Shown in pieces: positions 7,407 to 16,572 of a stretch of DNA of 64,000 nucleotides; the stretch's first letter is position 1; each line of letters begins with the position of its first letter. The stretch is from Micromonospora luteifusca (GTDB taxonomy: Bacteria; Actinomycetota; Actinomycetes; Mycobacteriales; Micromonosporaceae), in contig NZ_JAFBBP010000001.1 in assembly GCF_016907275.1 (NCBI RefSeq), forward strand, positions 3,834,001 through 3,898,000. The letters run 5' to 3'. A program made the translations under genes and the position numbers. The notes under the pieces are model-generated. The model had not been told where the DNA came from and did not search any database. It worked only from the letters and a program-made list of their open reading frames with translations.

Positions 7407-9001
7407 CGTGCGCACAGTTGCGCTCCCGGCCAGCCAGCGCCACCGGCCAGCTCGCCGACCTGGCTGCCGCCCACGCCATCTTCGGCTGCCTGCTCCGCGA
7501 ACTTGCTCCGCCGGACGGCACCCCGAGCGTGGTCGACGGCACCGTACGTCTGCTGCTGCGGCACCTCGGCGTCACGGTGCGCTGCGCCGCCACCCGACTC
7601 TCACCGCTCGGCTCGCACCGCTACGCCGGCCCGGTGCAGCGGAAGACCGACGACGGGCGGTGGCAGGACCTGGACGCGGACGGGCTGGCCACTCTGGTCG
7701 CGGCGGAACTCACCACCCGTACCGGGCTGGCGAACGACGAGTTCGTCGAGCAGGTCCGGGCCAGCCGGGACACCATGGCCCGGCTGCTGGCCGAGCGACC
7801 GGCCGAGGATCCGACCCCCACCGGTGAACCCGCCATCGACGCGTACGTCGACTCCGAGCAGTCACTGGTCTTCGGCCACCCGCACCACCCCACCCCGAAG
7901 TGGCGCAGCGGTGACCCGGGCAGTTGGCGGGCGTACGCGCCGGAGCTGCGTACGTCGTTCCGGCTGCACTGGCTCGCCGTACCGGACGAGCTGGTCGCCG
8001 GCGCCGGACCGTTCGATCCGCTCGTGGCCGCCCTCGACCCGCCACGGCCTCCGGTCGGGCACCGTGTCCTGCCGGTGCATCCCTGGCAGCTCTCGCTCAT
8101 CCCACCGGAGCACCCACGGCTGCGCGATCTCGGGGCGGCCGGTGTGCCGGTACGACCGACGGCGAGCGTCCGCACCCTTTACGCCCCTGACGCCGACCTT
8201 TTCGTCAAGACCAGCCTGCACGTACGAATCACCAACTGCCTGCGTAAGAACGCCCGCTACGAACTCGCGGGCGCGGTCGCCCTGACCGACCTGCTGGCCC
8301 GGGTGCCGATGCCGGACGGGGTCGGGCTGCTCGCCGAGCCGGCCTACCGCACGGTCGACGTCCCCGGCCCGGACGAGGCGTACGGGACGATCCTGCGCGG
8401 CGGCCTACGCCCCCACCTGCGGCCCGGGGACACTCCGCTGCTGGCAGCGGCGCTGGCCGCCACGCCGCTGGTGACACCGGACCCGGTGGCCTGGTGGCGT
8501 GCGTACGTCGGGTTGCTGGTGCCGGCGGTGCTGGGCTGCTGGCTCAGCCACGGTGTGGTGCATGAGGCGCACCTGCAGAACGTGGTCGTCGTGCTCGACC
8601 GTGACCGTCACCCGGTACGCATGCTGCTGCGCGATCTGGAGGGGGTCAAGCTCGACGCCGATCGGTGGGACACCTGGCCGGACGACGTGCCGGCGCAGGT
8701 TCGCTACGGTCCCCGGGACGCCCGCCGCCGGATCGTCTACTGTCTGTTCGTCAATCACCTCGGTGGCATCTGTGGGGCCCTCGCCGACGCGCGGCCGGGC
8801 ATCGAACGGCGGCTGTGGCACGAGGTGCGGGCCGTCGTCGAGGCGGTGGCCGCCGACCTCGACGATCCGCCCGAGCTGCGCGTGCTGCTGAACGGTGAGC
8901 CGTTGGTGGCCAAGGCGAACCTGCTGGTCCGGTGGCGGCGCGACGCCGACCGGGCCGCACCGTTCGTGCCGGTGCCCAACCCGATGGGTGGGCCACGGTG
9001 A
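7403..9001 (+). CDS. IucA/IucC-family NIS synthetase 2
   Basis: A 532-aa second NIS synthetase with canonical motifs: F-G-H-P-H-H-P-T-P-K-W-R-S-G (ATP site, about residues 155-168), L-P-V-H-P-W-Q, S-V-R-T, K-T-S-L-H-V-R-I-T-N-C-L-R, and E-A-H-L-Q-N followed by L-L-R-D-L-E-G. It is more typical than synthetase 1, so the two probably catalyse successive condensations on the two prochiral arms of citrate or a related acid. ATGA overlap with the upstream gene and GTGA overlap with the decarboxylase imply translational coupling. Corresponds in position to PvsD of vibrioferrin loci. Confidence 0.92.
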   Translation: MTCAQLRSRPASATGQLADLAAAHAIFGCLLRELAPPDGTPSVVDGTVRLLLRHLGVTVRCAATRLSPLGSHRYAGPVQRKTDDGRWQDLDADGLATLVAAELTTRTGLANDEFVEQVRASRDTMARLLAERPAEDPTPTGEPAIDAYVDSEQSLVFGHPHHPTPKWRSGDPGSWRAYAPELRTSFRLHWLAVPDELVAGAGPFDPLVAALDPPRPPVGHRVLPVHPWQLSLIPPEHPRLRDLGAAGVPVRPTASVRTLYAPDADLFVKTSLHVRITNCLRKNARYELAGAVALTDLLARVPMPDGVGLLAEPAYRTVDVPGPDEAYGTILRGGLRPHLRPGDTPLLAAALAATPLVTPDPVAWWRAYVGLLVPAVLGCWLSHGVVHEAHLQNVVVVLDRDRHPVRMLLRDLEGVKLDADRWDTWPDDVPAQVRYGPRDARRRIVYCLFVNHLGGICGALADARPGIERRLWHEVRAVVEAVAADLDDPPELRVLLNGEPLVAKANLLVRWRRDADRAAPFVPVPNPMGGPR

Positions 9002-10158
9002 CGAGACCCGTCTACGTCCACGACCTCGACGCGCTGACCGCGCAGGCCGAAGCCATCCGGGCGGCGCTGCCCCGGCAGGTCGAGCTGCTCTACGCGGTCA
9101 AGGCCAACCCCGACCCCGGCGTGCTGCGTACCCTCGCCCCGGTCGTCGACGGGTTCGAGGCCGCCAGCCGTGGTGAGCTGCGGAGGTTGGCCGAGGTGCT
9201 GCCGGGCCGGGCCCCGGCCGCGTACGCCGGGCCGGGCAAGACCGATGCGGACCTCGCCGCCGCCCTCGCCGCCGGAGTGCACCGCATCCACGTCGAGTCG
9301 CCCGCCGAGCTTCGGCGGCTCGGTGCGCTGGCCACCGCCGCGGGCCGGTCCGCCCAGGTGCTGCTGCGGGTGAACCTGCCGGTCGACGCACCCGGCGCGA
9401 GCCTGCTCATGGGTGGCGGACCCAGCCCGTTCGGCATGGACCCGGCCGACGCGGCCGAGTGCGTCCGCCGCCCGCCCGCGGGCATCGACGTACGCGGAAT
9501 CCACGCCCACCTGGCCAGCGGGCTGGACGCGCCGCTTGCCGCCACGGTCGCCGCCGCCGTGGTCCGCTGGGCAGTGACCGAGGTGGGCGCGGTCGAGGTC
9601 GACGTCGGCGGAGGCATGGCCGTGGACTACGCCGCCCCGGCGGCACGCTTCGACTGGGTGGACTACGGTCGGGCGCTGGCCGGCGTCCTCGACGCGCACC
9701 CGGGGGTGCGGCTGCGCATCGAGCCAGGCCGGTCGGTGACCGCCTACTGCGGGGCGTACCTCACCGAGGTCATCGACGTGAAGCGCTCCTACGGCGAGTG
9801 GTTCGTGGTGGTGGCCGGCGGCACCCACCACCTGCGCACACCTGCGGCGAAGGGACACCCGCAGCCGTTCACCGTGCACCGGCGGCGCGGCTCTGCCGGC
9901 CTGCCCACCGACGGCCCGCGCACCGACGGGGGGCCGGTCACCGTGGTCGGGCAGCTCTGCACCCCGAAGGACGTGCTGTCCCGTTCGACCACCGCCGGGC
10001 CGATCGGCGTGGGTGACGTGCTGGCCTTCGCCATGGCCGGCGCGTACGCCTGGAACATCAGCCACCGCGACTTCCTGCTACACGAACCGCCGCTCTTTTG
10101 CACCGGTGACCCGGAGGAACTGGCCGGCGAGTGGGCCGCCCGACCGCTGGCGCTCTGA
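8998..10158 (+). CDS. Type III PLP-dependent decarboxylase (PvsE/SbnH-like)
   Basis: A 386-aa alanine racemase-fold decarboxylase related to diaminopimelate/ornithine decarboxylases. The PLP lysine sits in L-Y-A-V-K-A-N-P (Lys35). The glycine-rich phosphate site (V-D-V-G-G-G), the E-P-G-R-S motif and the substrate-contacting Cys321 in Q-L-C-T-P-K-D-V-L are all present. In vibrioferrin (PvsE) and staphyloferrin B (SbnH) synthesis such enzymes decarboxylate a citryl-amino acid intermediate. GTG 8998, overlapping the synthetase stop, is chosen; an upstream in-frame ATG at 8932 would give 22 extra residues outside the fold. Last gene of the operon. Confidence 0.88.
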   Translation: MTRPVYVHDLDALTAQAEAIRAALPRQVELLYAVKANPDPGVLRTLAPVVDGFEAASRGELRRLAEVLPGRAPAAYAGPGKTDADLAAALAAGVHRIHVESPAELRRLGALATAAGRSAQVLLRVNLPVDAPGASLLMGGGPSPFGMDPADAAECVRRPPAGIDVRGIHAHLASGLDAPLAATVAAAVVRWAVTEVGAVEVDVGGGMAVDYAAPAARFDWVDYGRALAGVLDAHPGVRLRIEPGRSVTAYCGAYLTEVIDVKRSYGEWFVVVAGGTHHLRTPAAKGHPQPFTVHRRRGSAGLPTDGPRTDGGPVTVVGQLCTPKDVLSRSTTAGPIGVGDVLAFAMAGAYAWNISHRDFLLHEPPLFCTGDPEELAGEWAARPLAL

Positions 10159-10232
10159 CCTCAGTCCAGTCCGTTACACAGTGGATCCGAGGGTCAAAAA
10201 TACGTGCGGGCCGTCGATACGATGACACCGAT

Positions 10233-10252
10233 CGGCGCCGACACAGGCGCCG
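10233..10252 (+). other. Short hairpin in the 5' leader of the secreted repeat protein
   Basis: A perfect 7-bp inverted repeat (CGGCGCC / GGCGCCG) with a 6-nt loop lies 22 nt before the ATG at 10275, just upstream of its ribosome site. It could be a leader structure or part of an operator. No function is assigned. Confidence 0.4.
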
Positions 10253-10274
10253 TCAAGTGGAGGTCAACGTCTAG

Positions 10275-13127
10275 ATGAAACGCATCGGTGCAGCGATGCT
10301 GGCAATGGCGGTCGGTGTCACCACCGCCGTTCTGGCTACCGGCCAGCCGGCCCTCGCCGCCACCTCGACCAATCAACCCCTGTCGAGCTGGGCGTACCTC
10401 GATTCGCAGAGCCCGACGAAGAAGTTCGTCAACCCGGCTGTTCCGCCGCCCGTCGGCACACTTGTCGACAGCGCGAACAAGGCACACACCTACCGCTCCT
10501 ACTTCACCTACGACCTGACCCAGCTCAAGGGCGCGGTGGTGCACAACTCGTACCTCTACACCAATGAGGAGACGGTCACCGACTGCTCCGCCGCCGCGAC
10601 GATCGAGGTGTGGCGTACCGCTGCGGTCAAGTCCGGGACGACCTGGAACAACCCGCCCGCCGAGCTGGAGAAGCTGATCTCCGCCGACCGCGGCCCGGAC
10701 TCCATCTACTGCCCCGGCTACCTGGGCATCGACATGGTGTCGACCCTCAACGCCGCGCTCACCCGGCACGAGAAGTCGATCACCATCGAATACCGGATCA
10801 CGGCAGCCCAGGAGACGGACCCGCGCGCCGGCCGCACCTTCCAGCGGCCGACACTGAGCTCCACCTCCAACTACCCGCCGACCGTGACCGACCCGCGCCT
10901 GGAGGCTCCGGACCGGCCGTGTGGCACGGTCACCAGGCCGTCGCCGGCAGCGGCCTCAACCCTGTTCAGGGCTACCGCGAACGACCCCGACGAGGACGAC
11001 TTCCCGTCGATCCTCTACGCGATCTGGCCGGTCGACCACCCCGACCAGCGCCGTGAGTTCTACAGCTACAACTTCGCCACCGACCTGAGCCAGTACGCCC
11101 ACGGTGAGCTCCTCGCCTGGCAGGCCCGCGCCAGTGACTACTACGACGCCGGGCCGTGGAGCAAGGTCTGCTACCTCGTCATGGACAAGACGGCACCGGC
11201 GAATCCGCCGGCCGTCTCCTCGAAGCTCTACCCGGAGGGCGGAACGCCCGGCGGCGGCACCGGCCTCAAGGGCAAGTTCCGCCTCGACGCGGACGGCGAC
11301 CGCGACGTCGTCGCCTTCGCGTGGCGTGACTCGATGGGTGACTCCGGCCGGATCAACGCGCGTCGCCCGGGCGGCTCGGCCATCCTCGAATACACCCCGA
11401 AGCGGGACTGGTTCGAGGAGCTCTACGTCAACTCGATCGACGCGGCGGGCAACCACGGGCCGGAGAAGACCTACCGGTTCTGGATCGCCGACACCGCGCC
11501 GAGCGCGCAGATCGAGCTGGGTGGGGTCGGGCTGCCGAGCACGATCACGCTGACCGCGCCGAAGCCCGAGACGACCGCCTTCGGCTATCAGGTCAAGGGC
11601 GGCCCCGAGTCCCGGGTGCCGGCCGTCGACGGTAAGGCGACCGGGCAGCTCACCTTCACCGAGGTCGGCGAGGTCGAGGTCGTCGTCAGCAGCTATGCGA
11701 AGAACAAGCTGATCGGGCAGGACACCCTGCGGACCATGGTCACCGACGCCCCCGGGGTCGAGTCCGCCGAGTTCAACTTCGACAGCGAGCCGATTGCCGG
11801 CAAGACCGGTTCGTTCACGTTCACGCCGCGCAACGCCGACGTCGTTTCGTACGAGTACGTCCTGGACGACACCCCGCAGACCGTCCCGGCGGCGGCGGAC
11901 GACACCGCCGTGGTGCCGTGGACGGCGACTGCGGGGTGGCACACCATGGTCGTACGGTCGGTGCAGGCGGACGGCTCGAAGTCCATGGAGACCTACTACC
12001 AGTTCAGCGTCCTCGATCCGGTGCCGTCGGTGTATTCACCGACACTGGAACACCTCACCCGGATCGACGGCGTCGGCCTGCCAGTGGAGTTTTATCTGAG
12101 CAGCCAGTTGCCGAACGTGACCGGCTACGTCTACCGGTTCGACGGCGGCCCGGAAACCGTCGTCGACTCCTTTGGTGCCAGCGTGACGGTCAACGTCACG
12201 CCGGTGCACACCGGCGACAACACGCTGCTCGTCCGGGCGCTGCTGGCCGACGGCACCCGATCGCCCGAGAAGAGCTTCACCTGGCAGCCGTTCGAGGCGC
12301 CGGTCATCATCACCGACCCGCCGAACGGTGGTGCCGCCGCTCAGCCGATGACGCTGACGTTCCGTTCGGCGCTACCCGACACCAAGGAGTTCCGCTATTC
12401 GCTGGACTTCGGCGAATACCAGATCATCGCGGCAGGGCCGGACGGCACGGCGACCGTGTCGTTCACCCCGCAGTGGGATGGCTGGTTCTCGGCCCGGGTC
12501 ACCGGTGTCGCTCAGGACGGCACGACGTCGCCGGAGCGCGAGATGACCGTCCCGGTCCGCGACACCCGGGTCTCGGTGTGGAGCCAGTACAACGAGTGGA
12601 GCCCGAGGGGTGGCATCGGTGTGCCCGGTGACTTCGCCCTCAGCACCTCCTGGACGCCGGAGGTGGCGGAGTACCGCTACCGGCTCAACGACGGCCCGGA
12701 GCTGACCGTTCCCCGAGCGGACAACTGGAACACCCTGGTCACGGTCGTGCCGGACCGCAACGGGCTCAACACCCTCACCGTGCAGGGTCGCACCGCGGAC
12801 GGCCGGCTCTCCCCGGTCACCGAATACCCGTTCCAGATCGGCACCGCGCCGCAGGTCGTCTCCGAGGTGTATCCGCGGGACACACCCGGCGGGGGAGTCG
12901 GCGTCGAGGGTCGCTTCGAATTCAGTGGCGGCACCGCCGGGATCACGTCCTTCGAGTACACGATCGGCGGCACCGCAGGCACGGTCGCCGCCGACGCGCA
13001 GGGCCGTGCGTCGATCACCTGGACCCCGACCGAGGCGACCAGCCTCTACCTGGTCGTCAAGGGGCGTAAGGCGGACGGCAGCACGACCGACGAAACCGGC
13101 TACTACATCGCAGTGAACCCGGGCTGA
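10275..13127 (+). CDS. Secreted DNRLRE-domain protein with Ig-like repeats (950 aa)
   Basis: Large exported protein. A Sec signal peptide ends at about residue 30 (A-L-A-A). A DNRLRE-like carbohydrate/adhesion beta-sandwich follows at about residues 35-190 (R-S-Y-F-T-Y-D-L, T-T-W-N-N-P-P). The rest is about seven divergent Ig-like repeats of roughly 90-100 aa. Repeat landmarks are Y-x-Y-x-x-x-x-G-P-E, W-T-P or F-T-P, A-D-G-(S/T)-x-S and a Y-P-x-x-x-x-x-G-G linker. No sortase or membrane anchor is present at the C-terminus, so it is probably released or wall-associated. ATG with GGAGG is a clear start. It is monocistronic, with its own terminator. Confidence 0.85.
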   Translation: MKRIGAAMLAMAVGVTTAVLATGQPALAATSTNQPLSSWAYLDSQSPTKKFVNPAVPPPVGTLVDSANKAHTYRSYFTYDLTQLKGAVVHNSYLYTNEETVTDCSAAATIEVWRTAAVKSGTTWNNPPAELEKLISADRGPDSIYCPGYLGIDMVSTLNAALTRHEKSITIEYRITAAQETDPRAGRTFQRPTLSSTSNYPPTVTDPRLEAPDRPCGTVTRPSPAAASTLFRATANDPDEDDFPSILYAIWPVDHPDQRREFYSYNFATDLSQYAHGELLAWQARASDYYDAGPWSKVCYLVMDKTAPANPPAVSSKLYPEGGTPGGGTGLKGKFRLDADGDRDVVAFAWRDSMGDSGRINARRPGGSAILEYTPKRDWFEELYVNSIDAAGNHGPEKTYRFWIADTAPSAQIELGGVGLPSTITLTAPKPETTAFGYQVKGGPESRVPAVDGKATGQLTFTEVGEVEVVVSSYAKNKLIGQDTLRTMVTDAPGVESAEFNFDSEPIAGKTGSFTFTPRNADVVSYEYVLDDTPQTVPAAADDTAVVPWTATAGWHTMVVRSVQADGSKSMETYYQFSVLDPVPSVYSPTLEHLTRIDGVGLPVEFYLSSQLPNVTGYVYRFDGGPETVVDSFGASVTVNVTPVHTGDNTLLVRALLADGTRSPEKSFTWQPFEAPVIITDPPNGGAAAQPMTLTFRSALPDTKEFRYSLDFGEYQIIAAGPDGTATVSFTPQWDGWFSARVTGVAQDGTTSPEREMTVPVRDTRVSVWSQYNEWSPRGGIGVPGDFALSTSWTPEVAEYRYRLNDGPELTVPRADNWNTLVTVVPDRNGLNTLTVQGRTADGRLSPVTEYPFQIGTAPQVVSEVYPRDTPGGGVGVEGRFEFSGGTAGITSFEYTIGGTAGTVAADAQGRASITWTPTEATSLYLVVKGRKADGSTTDETGYYIAVNPG

Positions 13128-13163
13128 TCGATCTTCGATCCGTCCCAGCTCCACCAGTGATCG

Positions 13164-13206
13164 GATGACGCCCCGCAGGCCGGGTAACCGCCTGCGGGGC
13201 GTCATC
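13164..13206 (+). terminator. Strong intrinsic-type hairpin after the repeat protein
   Basis: Perfect 16-bp inverted repeat (13164-13179 with 13191-13206) around an 11-nt loop, 37 nt after the stop at 13127. No T-tract follows, as is common in high-GC actinobacteria. Confidence 0.8.
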
Positions 13207-13389
13207 GGCTCGACCCCCCTCCGTCTCCGCCCGGGTTGGCGGAGCCTGCGGGGGAGCCGGAGCCCGAGGCGCCAAACCGCTGACGGGGCGGTGGCGCACG
13301 TCGACGAGCGATCGGCGCGGACTTCTGGCACCGTTGATACGGCGCGCAGTGTCGCCGGGCTGCCGGTGACGCCGTAACGAGGGGGTTTC

Positions 13390-13740
13390 GTGGACTTCAC
13401 GCTGTCGACGCGGCAGGGGCGGATCGGCACGGTGGTGGAGGTCGTCGGCGACCTGGACATGAGCACCACGCCCGAACTGCGTGACCAACTGCGCAAACTG
13501 GTGGAGAGCGAACCCCAGGTGGTGGTGGTCGACCTGACCCGTGTCGAGTTCATGGACTCCAGTGGCCTCGGCGTGCTCGTGGTCGCCTACAAGGACCTGC
13601 GGGAACGGAACGCTCGGCTCGCCCTGGCCGGAGTCAGTCAGCCGGTGCGTACGGTGTTGTCGATCACCTCGGTGGACCGGGTCATCGGCGTCTTCGAGTC
13701 GGTGCGCGACGCCGAGGAGGCGCTGTCGGCGGTGTCATGA
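13390..13740 (+). CDS. STAS-domain anti-sigma factor antagonist
   Basis: A 116-aa SpoIIAA/BldG/RsbV-type single STAS domain. The phosphorylatable serine lies in F-M-D-S-S-G-L-G-V-L-V (Ser57/58). Such proteins bind and neutralise an anti-sigma kinase when unphosphorylated. GTG start after GAGGGGG. It meets the convergent SpoIIE-type phosphatase gene with zero spacing; that phosphatase is an obvious candidate to reactivate it by dephosphorylation. No anti-sigma kinase gene is adjacent, so the cognate RsbW-like partner must be elsewhere. Confidence 0.9.
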   Translation: MDFTLSTRQGRIGTVVEVVGDLDMSTTPELRDQLRKLVESEPQVVVVDLTRVEFMDSSGLGVLVVAYKDLRERNARLALAGVSQPVRTVLSITSVDRVIGVFESVRDAEEALSAVS

Positions 13741-14994
13741 TCACCGTCGCCGGGGGAGGCTGCTGGCGCGGGCCGTGTCGGCGCCAGCGGTGCTCGATCG
13801 TGGCCCGCTGCCGCCGTACCAGTCGACGATGAGCAGGGTGGCGTCGTCGGCCAGGACCGGTCCGGCGGTTGCCAACACCGCGTCGGACAGCGCCCGGACC
13901 GCCTCACGGGGATGCAGGTGGGTGATGCGGAGCAGAGCGGCGGGCAGGTCCAGGTCGGCCGCGTTGCGTTCGCGCATCCCGTCGGTGACGATGACCAGCC
14001 GGTCGCCGGGCAGCAGAATGACCTCGCCGCTGCGGTAACCCTCGTCGGGAAACATGCCCAGCGGGAAGTTGGCGGGCAGTTCCAGCGGCGTAGCCCGACC
14101 GTCGCGTACCAGCATCGGCGGAACGTGGCCGGCATTGAGCAGCTCGCAACGCCCGGTGGTCAGGTCGACGCGGCCGAGCACGGCCGTCACGTAGGCGCCG
14201 CGTACGTTGGCGTGCTCGGCGACGGCGCGGTTGGCCAACTCCGCCTGAGTGATGAGGCTGTCACCGTGGCGGCGGGTGTTGCGCAGGCTGCCGACCCCGA
14301 GGGTGGCCGTCAGAGCGCTGGCCACGCCGTGGCCCATCGCGTCGGTGACGCTGACGTGCAGCGTGTCGCGGGCCACGCTGTAGTCGAAGGTGTCGCCGCC
14401 GATGCTCGCGGCGGGCTCCAGCCAGCCGGAGAGGGCGAATGCGCCGGCCTCGCACGTGAACGAGGCGGGCAGCAGGCGGCGTTGGATCTCGGCGGAGAGG
14501 GTGAACGGAGCGCTGCGCTGCCCCCACTCGAACAGGTCGGTGTGTCGACGGTTGGCGATGACCACGAACGCCAACGCGTGTGCGGTGCGGGCGATCCGTG
14601 CGGTGACGTCGGCGTCCGGCTCGTCGGGCAGCTCGATCTCCAGCAGGCCGATGGCCTCGCCGCGTTCGGTGACGGGTGCGAGCACCGTCCACCGGTCGTC
14701 GCCGGTCAGCACCACAGCGGTCTGCTGGCGCAGTGCCTGCTCGTACGGCCCGCCGTCGAAGGGGAGAACCTCGGCGGTCTCCTCGCCCTGACGTCGGCCG
14801 GGACCGCCGAGGGCCGTTTGGTGAGTCAGACGGACCAGTGCCCGGCCGCTGAGGTCGGCGATGAGCAGCGAGACGCCGAGCGCGTTCAACGCCGTGACGA
14901 TGGCGCCGGTGACGGCCTGAACCGCCTCGACCGGCGCGGCTTCCTCGGCCGCCTGCAGCATCTCGGTCAGCACGGCCTGCGCGTTCTCCTCCAC
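13741..14994 (-). CDS. SpoIIE/RsbU-type PP2C phosphatase with GAF-like sensor domain
   Basis: A 417-aa protein. The N-terminal 150-190 residues resemble a GAF/phytochrome-type sensor. The C-terminal half is a PPM phosphatase: G-G-D-T-F-D-Y (metal Asp), D-A-M-G-H-G-V-A-S-A, the segment L-N-A-G-H-V-P-P, and a D-G-M-R-E-R motif. Predicted to dephosphorylate STAS antagonists and so free sigma factors. Start taken at GTG 14994; the ribosome site there is weak, so it is uncertain by a few codons. Convergent and abutting with the STAS gene (stop codons adjacent). Confidence 0.88.
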   Translation of the reverse strand: MEENAQAVLTEMLQAAEEAAPVEAVQAVTGAIVTALNALGVSLLIADLSGRALVRLTHQTALGGPGRRQGEETAEVLPFDGGPYEQALRQQTAVVLTGDDRWTVLAPVTERGEAIGLLEIELPDEPDADVTARIARTAHALAFVVIANRRHTDLFEWGQRSAPFTLSAEIQRRLLPASFTCEAGAFALSGWLEPAASIGGDTFDYSVARDTLHVSVTDAMGHGVASALTATLGVGSLRNTRRHGDSLITQAELANRAVAEHANVRGAYVTAVLGRVDLTTGRCELLNAGHVPPMLVRDGRATPLELPANFPLGMFPDEGYRSGEVILLPGDRLVIVTDGMRERNAADLDLPAALLRITHLHPREAVRALSDAVLATAGPVLADDATLLIVDWYGGSGPRSSTAGADTARASSLPRRR

Positions 14995-15175
14995 CCATCG
15001 AGCATAGGCAACTGCTGTTCCGGGCGTCCCGGCCTGACCGGCTACGAAGGATCGGCCCGGCTCTCTTGCGCTGGCGGTGCTCGCAGGCCCGTGGGCTCCC
15101 TCCGACTCGGTGTCTGTCGGGTGCTCCGATGATCAGCCGAAGCAGTTGGGGAACAGGGTGGTGAGCTGGGGTGGA

Positions 15176-16396
15176 TCAGAGCCGGACCCGGCCATCCCGG
15201 TTGACAGGATCGGCGCCGGCGCGCGGGCCCGTTTGGAGGTTTCTCCTTCTCTTGCGGGACGTTTCGTGGCAGGCGAGCAACGCGAACGCGGCGGCCGTCA
15301 GCAGACCACCGAACAACGGGATGACGCGCACCCCGGCCGTCGCGAGCAGACCCGCGCCGATGAACGAGCCGGCTGCGAGGCCGAAGTTGAACGCGACGCT
15401 GAGGCTGGCCGACGCCATGTCGGTGGTCGACGGGGCCACCTGCATGATGCGGTGCTGGATTCCCGCGATCAGCGAACTGAACGACATCCCCGCCACGGCG
15501 AGCAACGGGATCGTCAATGCCTTGCTCGAGCCAACCACGTAGAGGCCGAGCATCGCGGCGGTGATGAGCCCGAGCAGACCCAGCACGACACCGAGCGGAA
15601 ACCGGTCCAGCACGCGGCCGACCGCCCAGGTGCCGGCGACGCCGAACGAGCCCTGGACGAAGAGCAGCATGCCGAGAGATGCCGCGGCGAATCCGCTGAC
15701 GTCGAGGAGGAAGACGGTCATGTAGGTGAACGCGCCCATGGCGCCGGTGACCGCGAGGATGGTGGCGACGAGGAGCACCACGAAGCGGTGTCGATCCGGC
15801 GTTGGCCCGACGTCGCCCGCACCTTGTTGCGGTGTGACGCTGGGCAGGAGCAGGGCGACCGCGATACAGGTGACGAAGCCGAGGATGGCCATCGCGACGA
15901 AGGCGGCCCGCCACCCCGCCTGCGCGCCCAACCAGGTGCCCAGCGGTACGCCGAGGACCGGGCCGAGAGCGTTACCGATCGACAGCCGAGCCACGATGCG
16001 GCCTCGGATGTTCGCGGGGAACATCGAGATCGCCACGGGGAACACCACCGCCCAGAAGACACCGTTGGTGGTGGCGGACACCAGCCGTGCGGCGAGCAGC
16101 ACCTCATAGGAGGTCGCGAAGGCCGACACCGTCGTCGCCGCGGCGAACACACCGAGCGAGCCGGCGAGCAGTGGGCGCCGGGGCACTCGCCGAGTGACCC
16201 GGGTCAGCGGGAGCGCCACAATCATGACCACCACGGCGTACCCGGTCACCAGCAGCCCGGCCTCGGACCTGGAGCGTCCCAGGTCCGGCGCGATCAGCGT
16301 GAGCAACCCGATCGGAAGCACCTCGGTGGTGACGTAACAGAAGGTGGCGGCGGACAACGCGGCGAGGGCATAGACCGCGCGTCGTGGGTGCGTCAT
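15176..16396 (-). CDS. DHA1-type MFS efflux transporter
   Basis: A 406-aa, 12-TM major facilitator of the arabinose-efflux/YdhP-like DHA1 branch. N-terminal hallmark is F-C-Y-V-T-T-E-V-L-P-I-G-L-L (TM1), with motif A-like L-T-R-V-T-R-R-V-P-R-R after TM2 and L-G-x-P-L-G-T-W-L-G (motif C region) in TM5. Probably exports a small hydrophobic compound. Separated by a 417-bp region from a divergent CGNR-type regulator, which may control it. The C-terminal tail is basic (R-K-R-R-R). Confidence 0.85.
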   Translation of the reverse strand: MTHPRRAVYALAALSAATFCYVTTEVLPIGLLTLIAPDLGRSRSEAGLLVTGYAVVVMIVALPLTRVTRRVPRRPLLAGSLGVFAAATTVSAFATSYEVLLAARLVSATTNGVFWAVVFPVAISMFPANIRGRIVARLSIGNALGPVLGVPLGTWLGAQAGWRAAFVAMAILGFVTCIAVALLLPSVTPQQGAGDVGPTPDRHRFVVLLVATILAVTGAMGAFTYMTVFLLDVSGFAAASLGMLLFVQGSFGVAGTWAVGRVLDRFPLGVVLGLLGLITAAMLGLYVVGSSKALTIPLLAVAGMSFSSLIAGIQHRIMQVAPSTTDMASASLSVAFNFGLAAGSFIGAGLLATAGVRVIPLFGGLLTAAAFALLACHETSRKRRRNLQTGPRAGADPVNRDGRVRL

Positions 16397-16515
16397 CGGC
16401 TACCTCCCAGATCCTGGACAAGGTGCAGCAACAAGCCGCCACGCAAGCGGTACGCAGGAGACCTTGCGCTACTCGATCCCAGATGTCTTCGTCTGATCCC
16501 GGCTAACTGGGTTTT

Positions 16516-16533
16516 GACGGTAGCATAGACGGT
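16516..16533. promoter_or_regulatory. GACGGT direct repeat upstream of the MFS gene
   Basis: GACGGT-AGCATA-GACGGT, two identical hexamers one helical turn apart (12 bp), lies about 120 bp upstream of the MFS start. The core GGTAGCAT recurs at 16799-16806 just before the regulator start, so it may be an operator of the CGNR protein. This is motif-level evidence only. Confidence 0.4.
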
Positions 16534-16572
16534 CTGACATGCCTCGTCATGTCCCACCCGCCCAGGGGCCCA

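Noticed and set aside
8755..10065. 436-aa minus-strand ORF over the decarboxylase
   Set aside because: Antisense shadow produced by high third-position GC; the opposite strand encodes a complete PLP enzyme.
15077..16528. 483-aa plus-strand ORF opposite the MFS pump
   Set aside because: Glu/Arg/His-rich low-complexity shadow, no start context.
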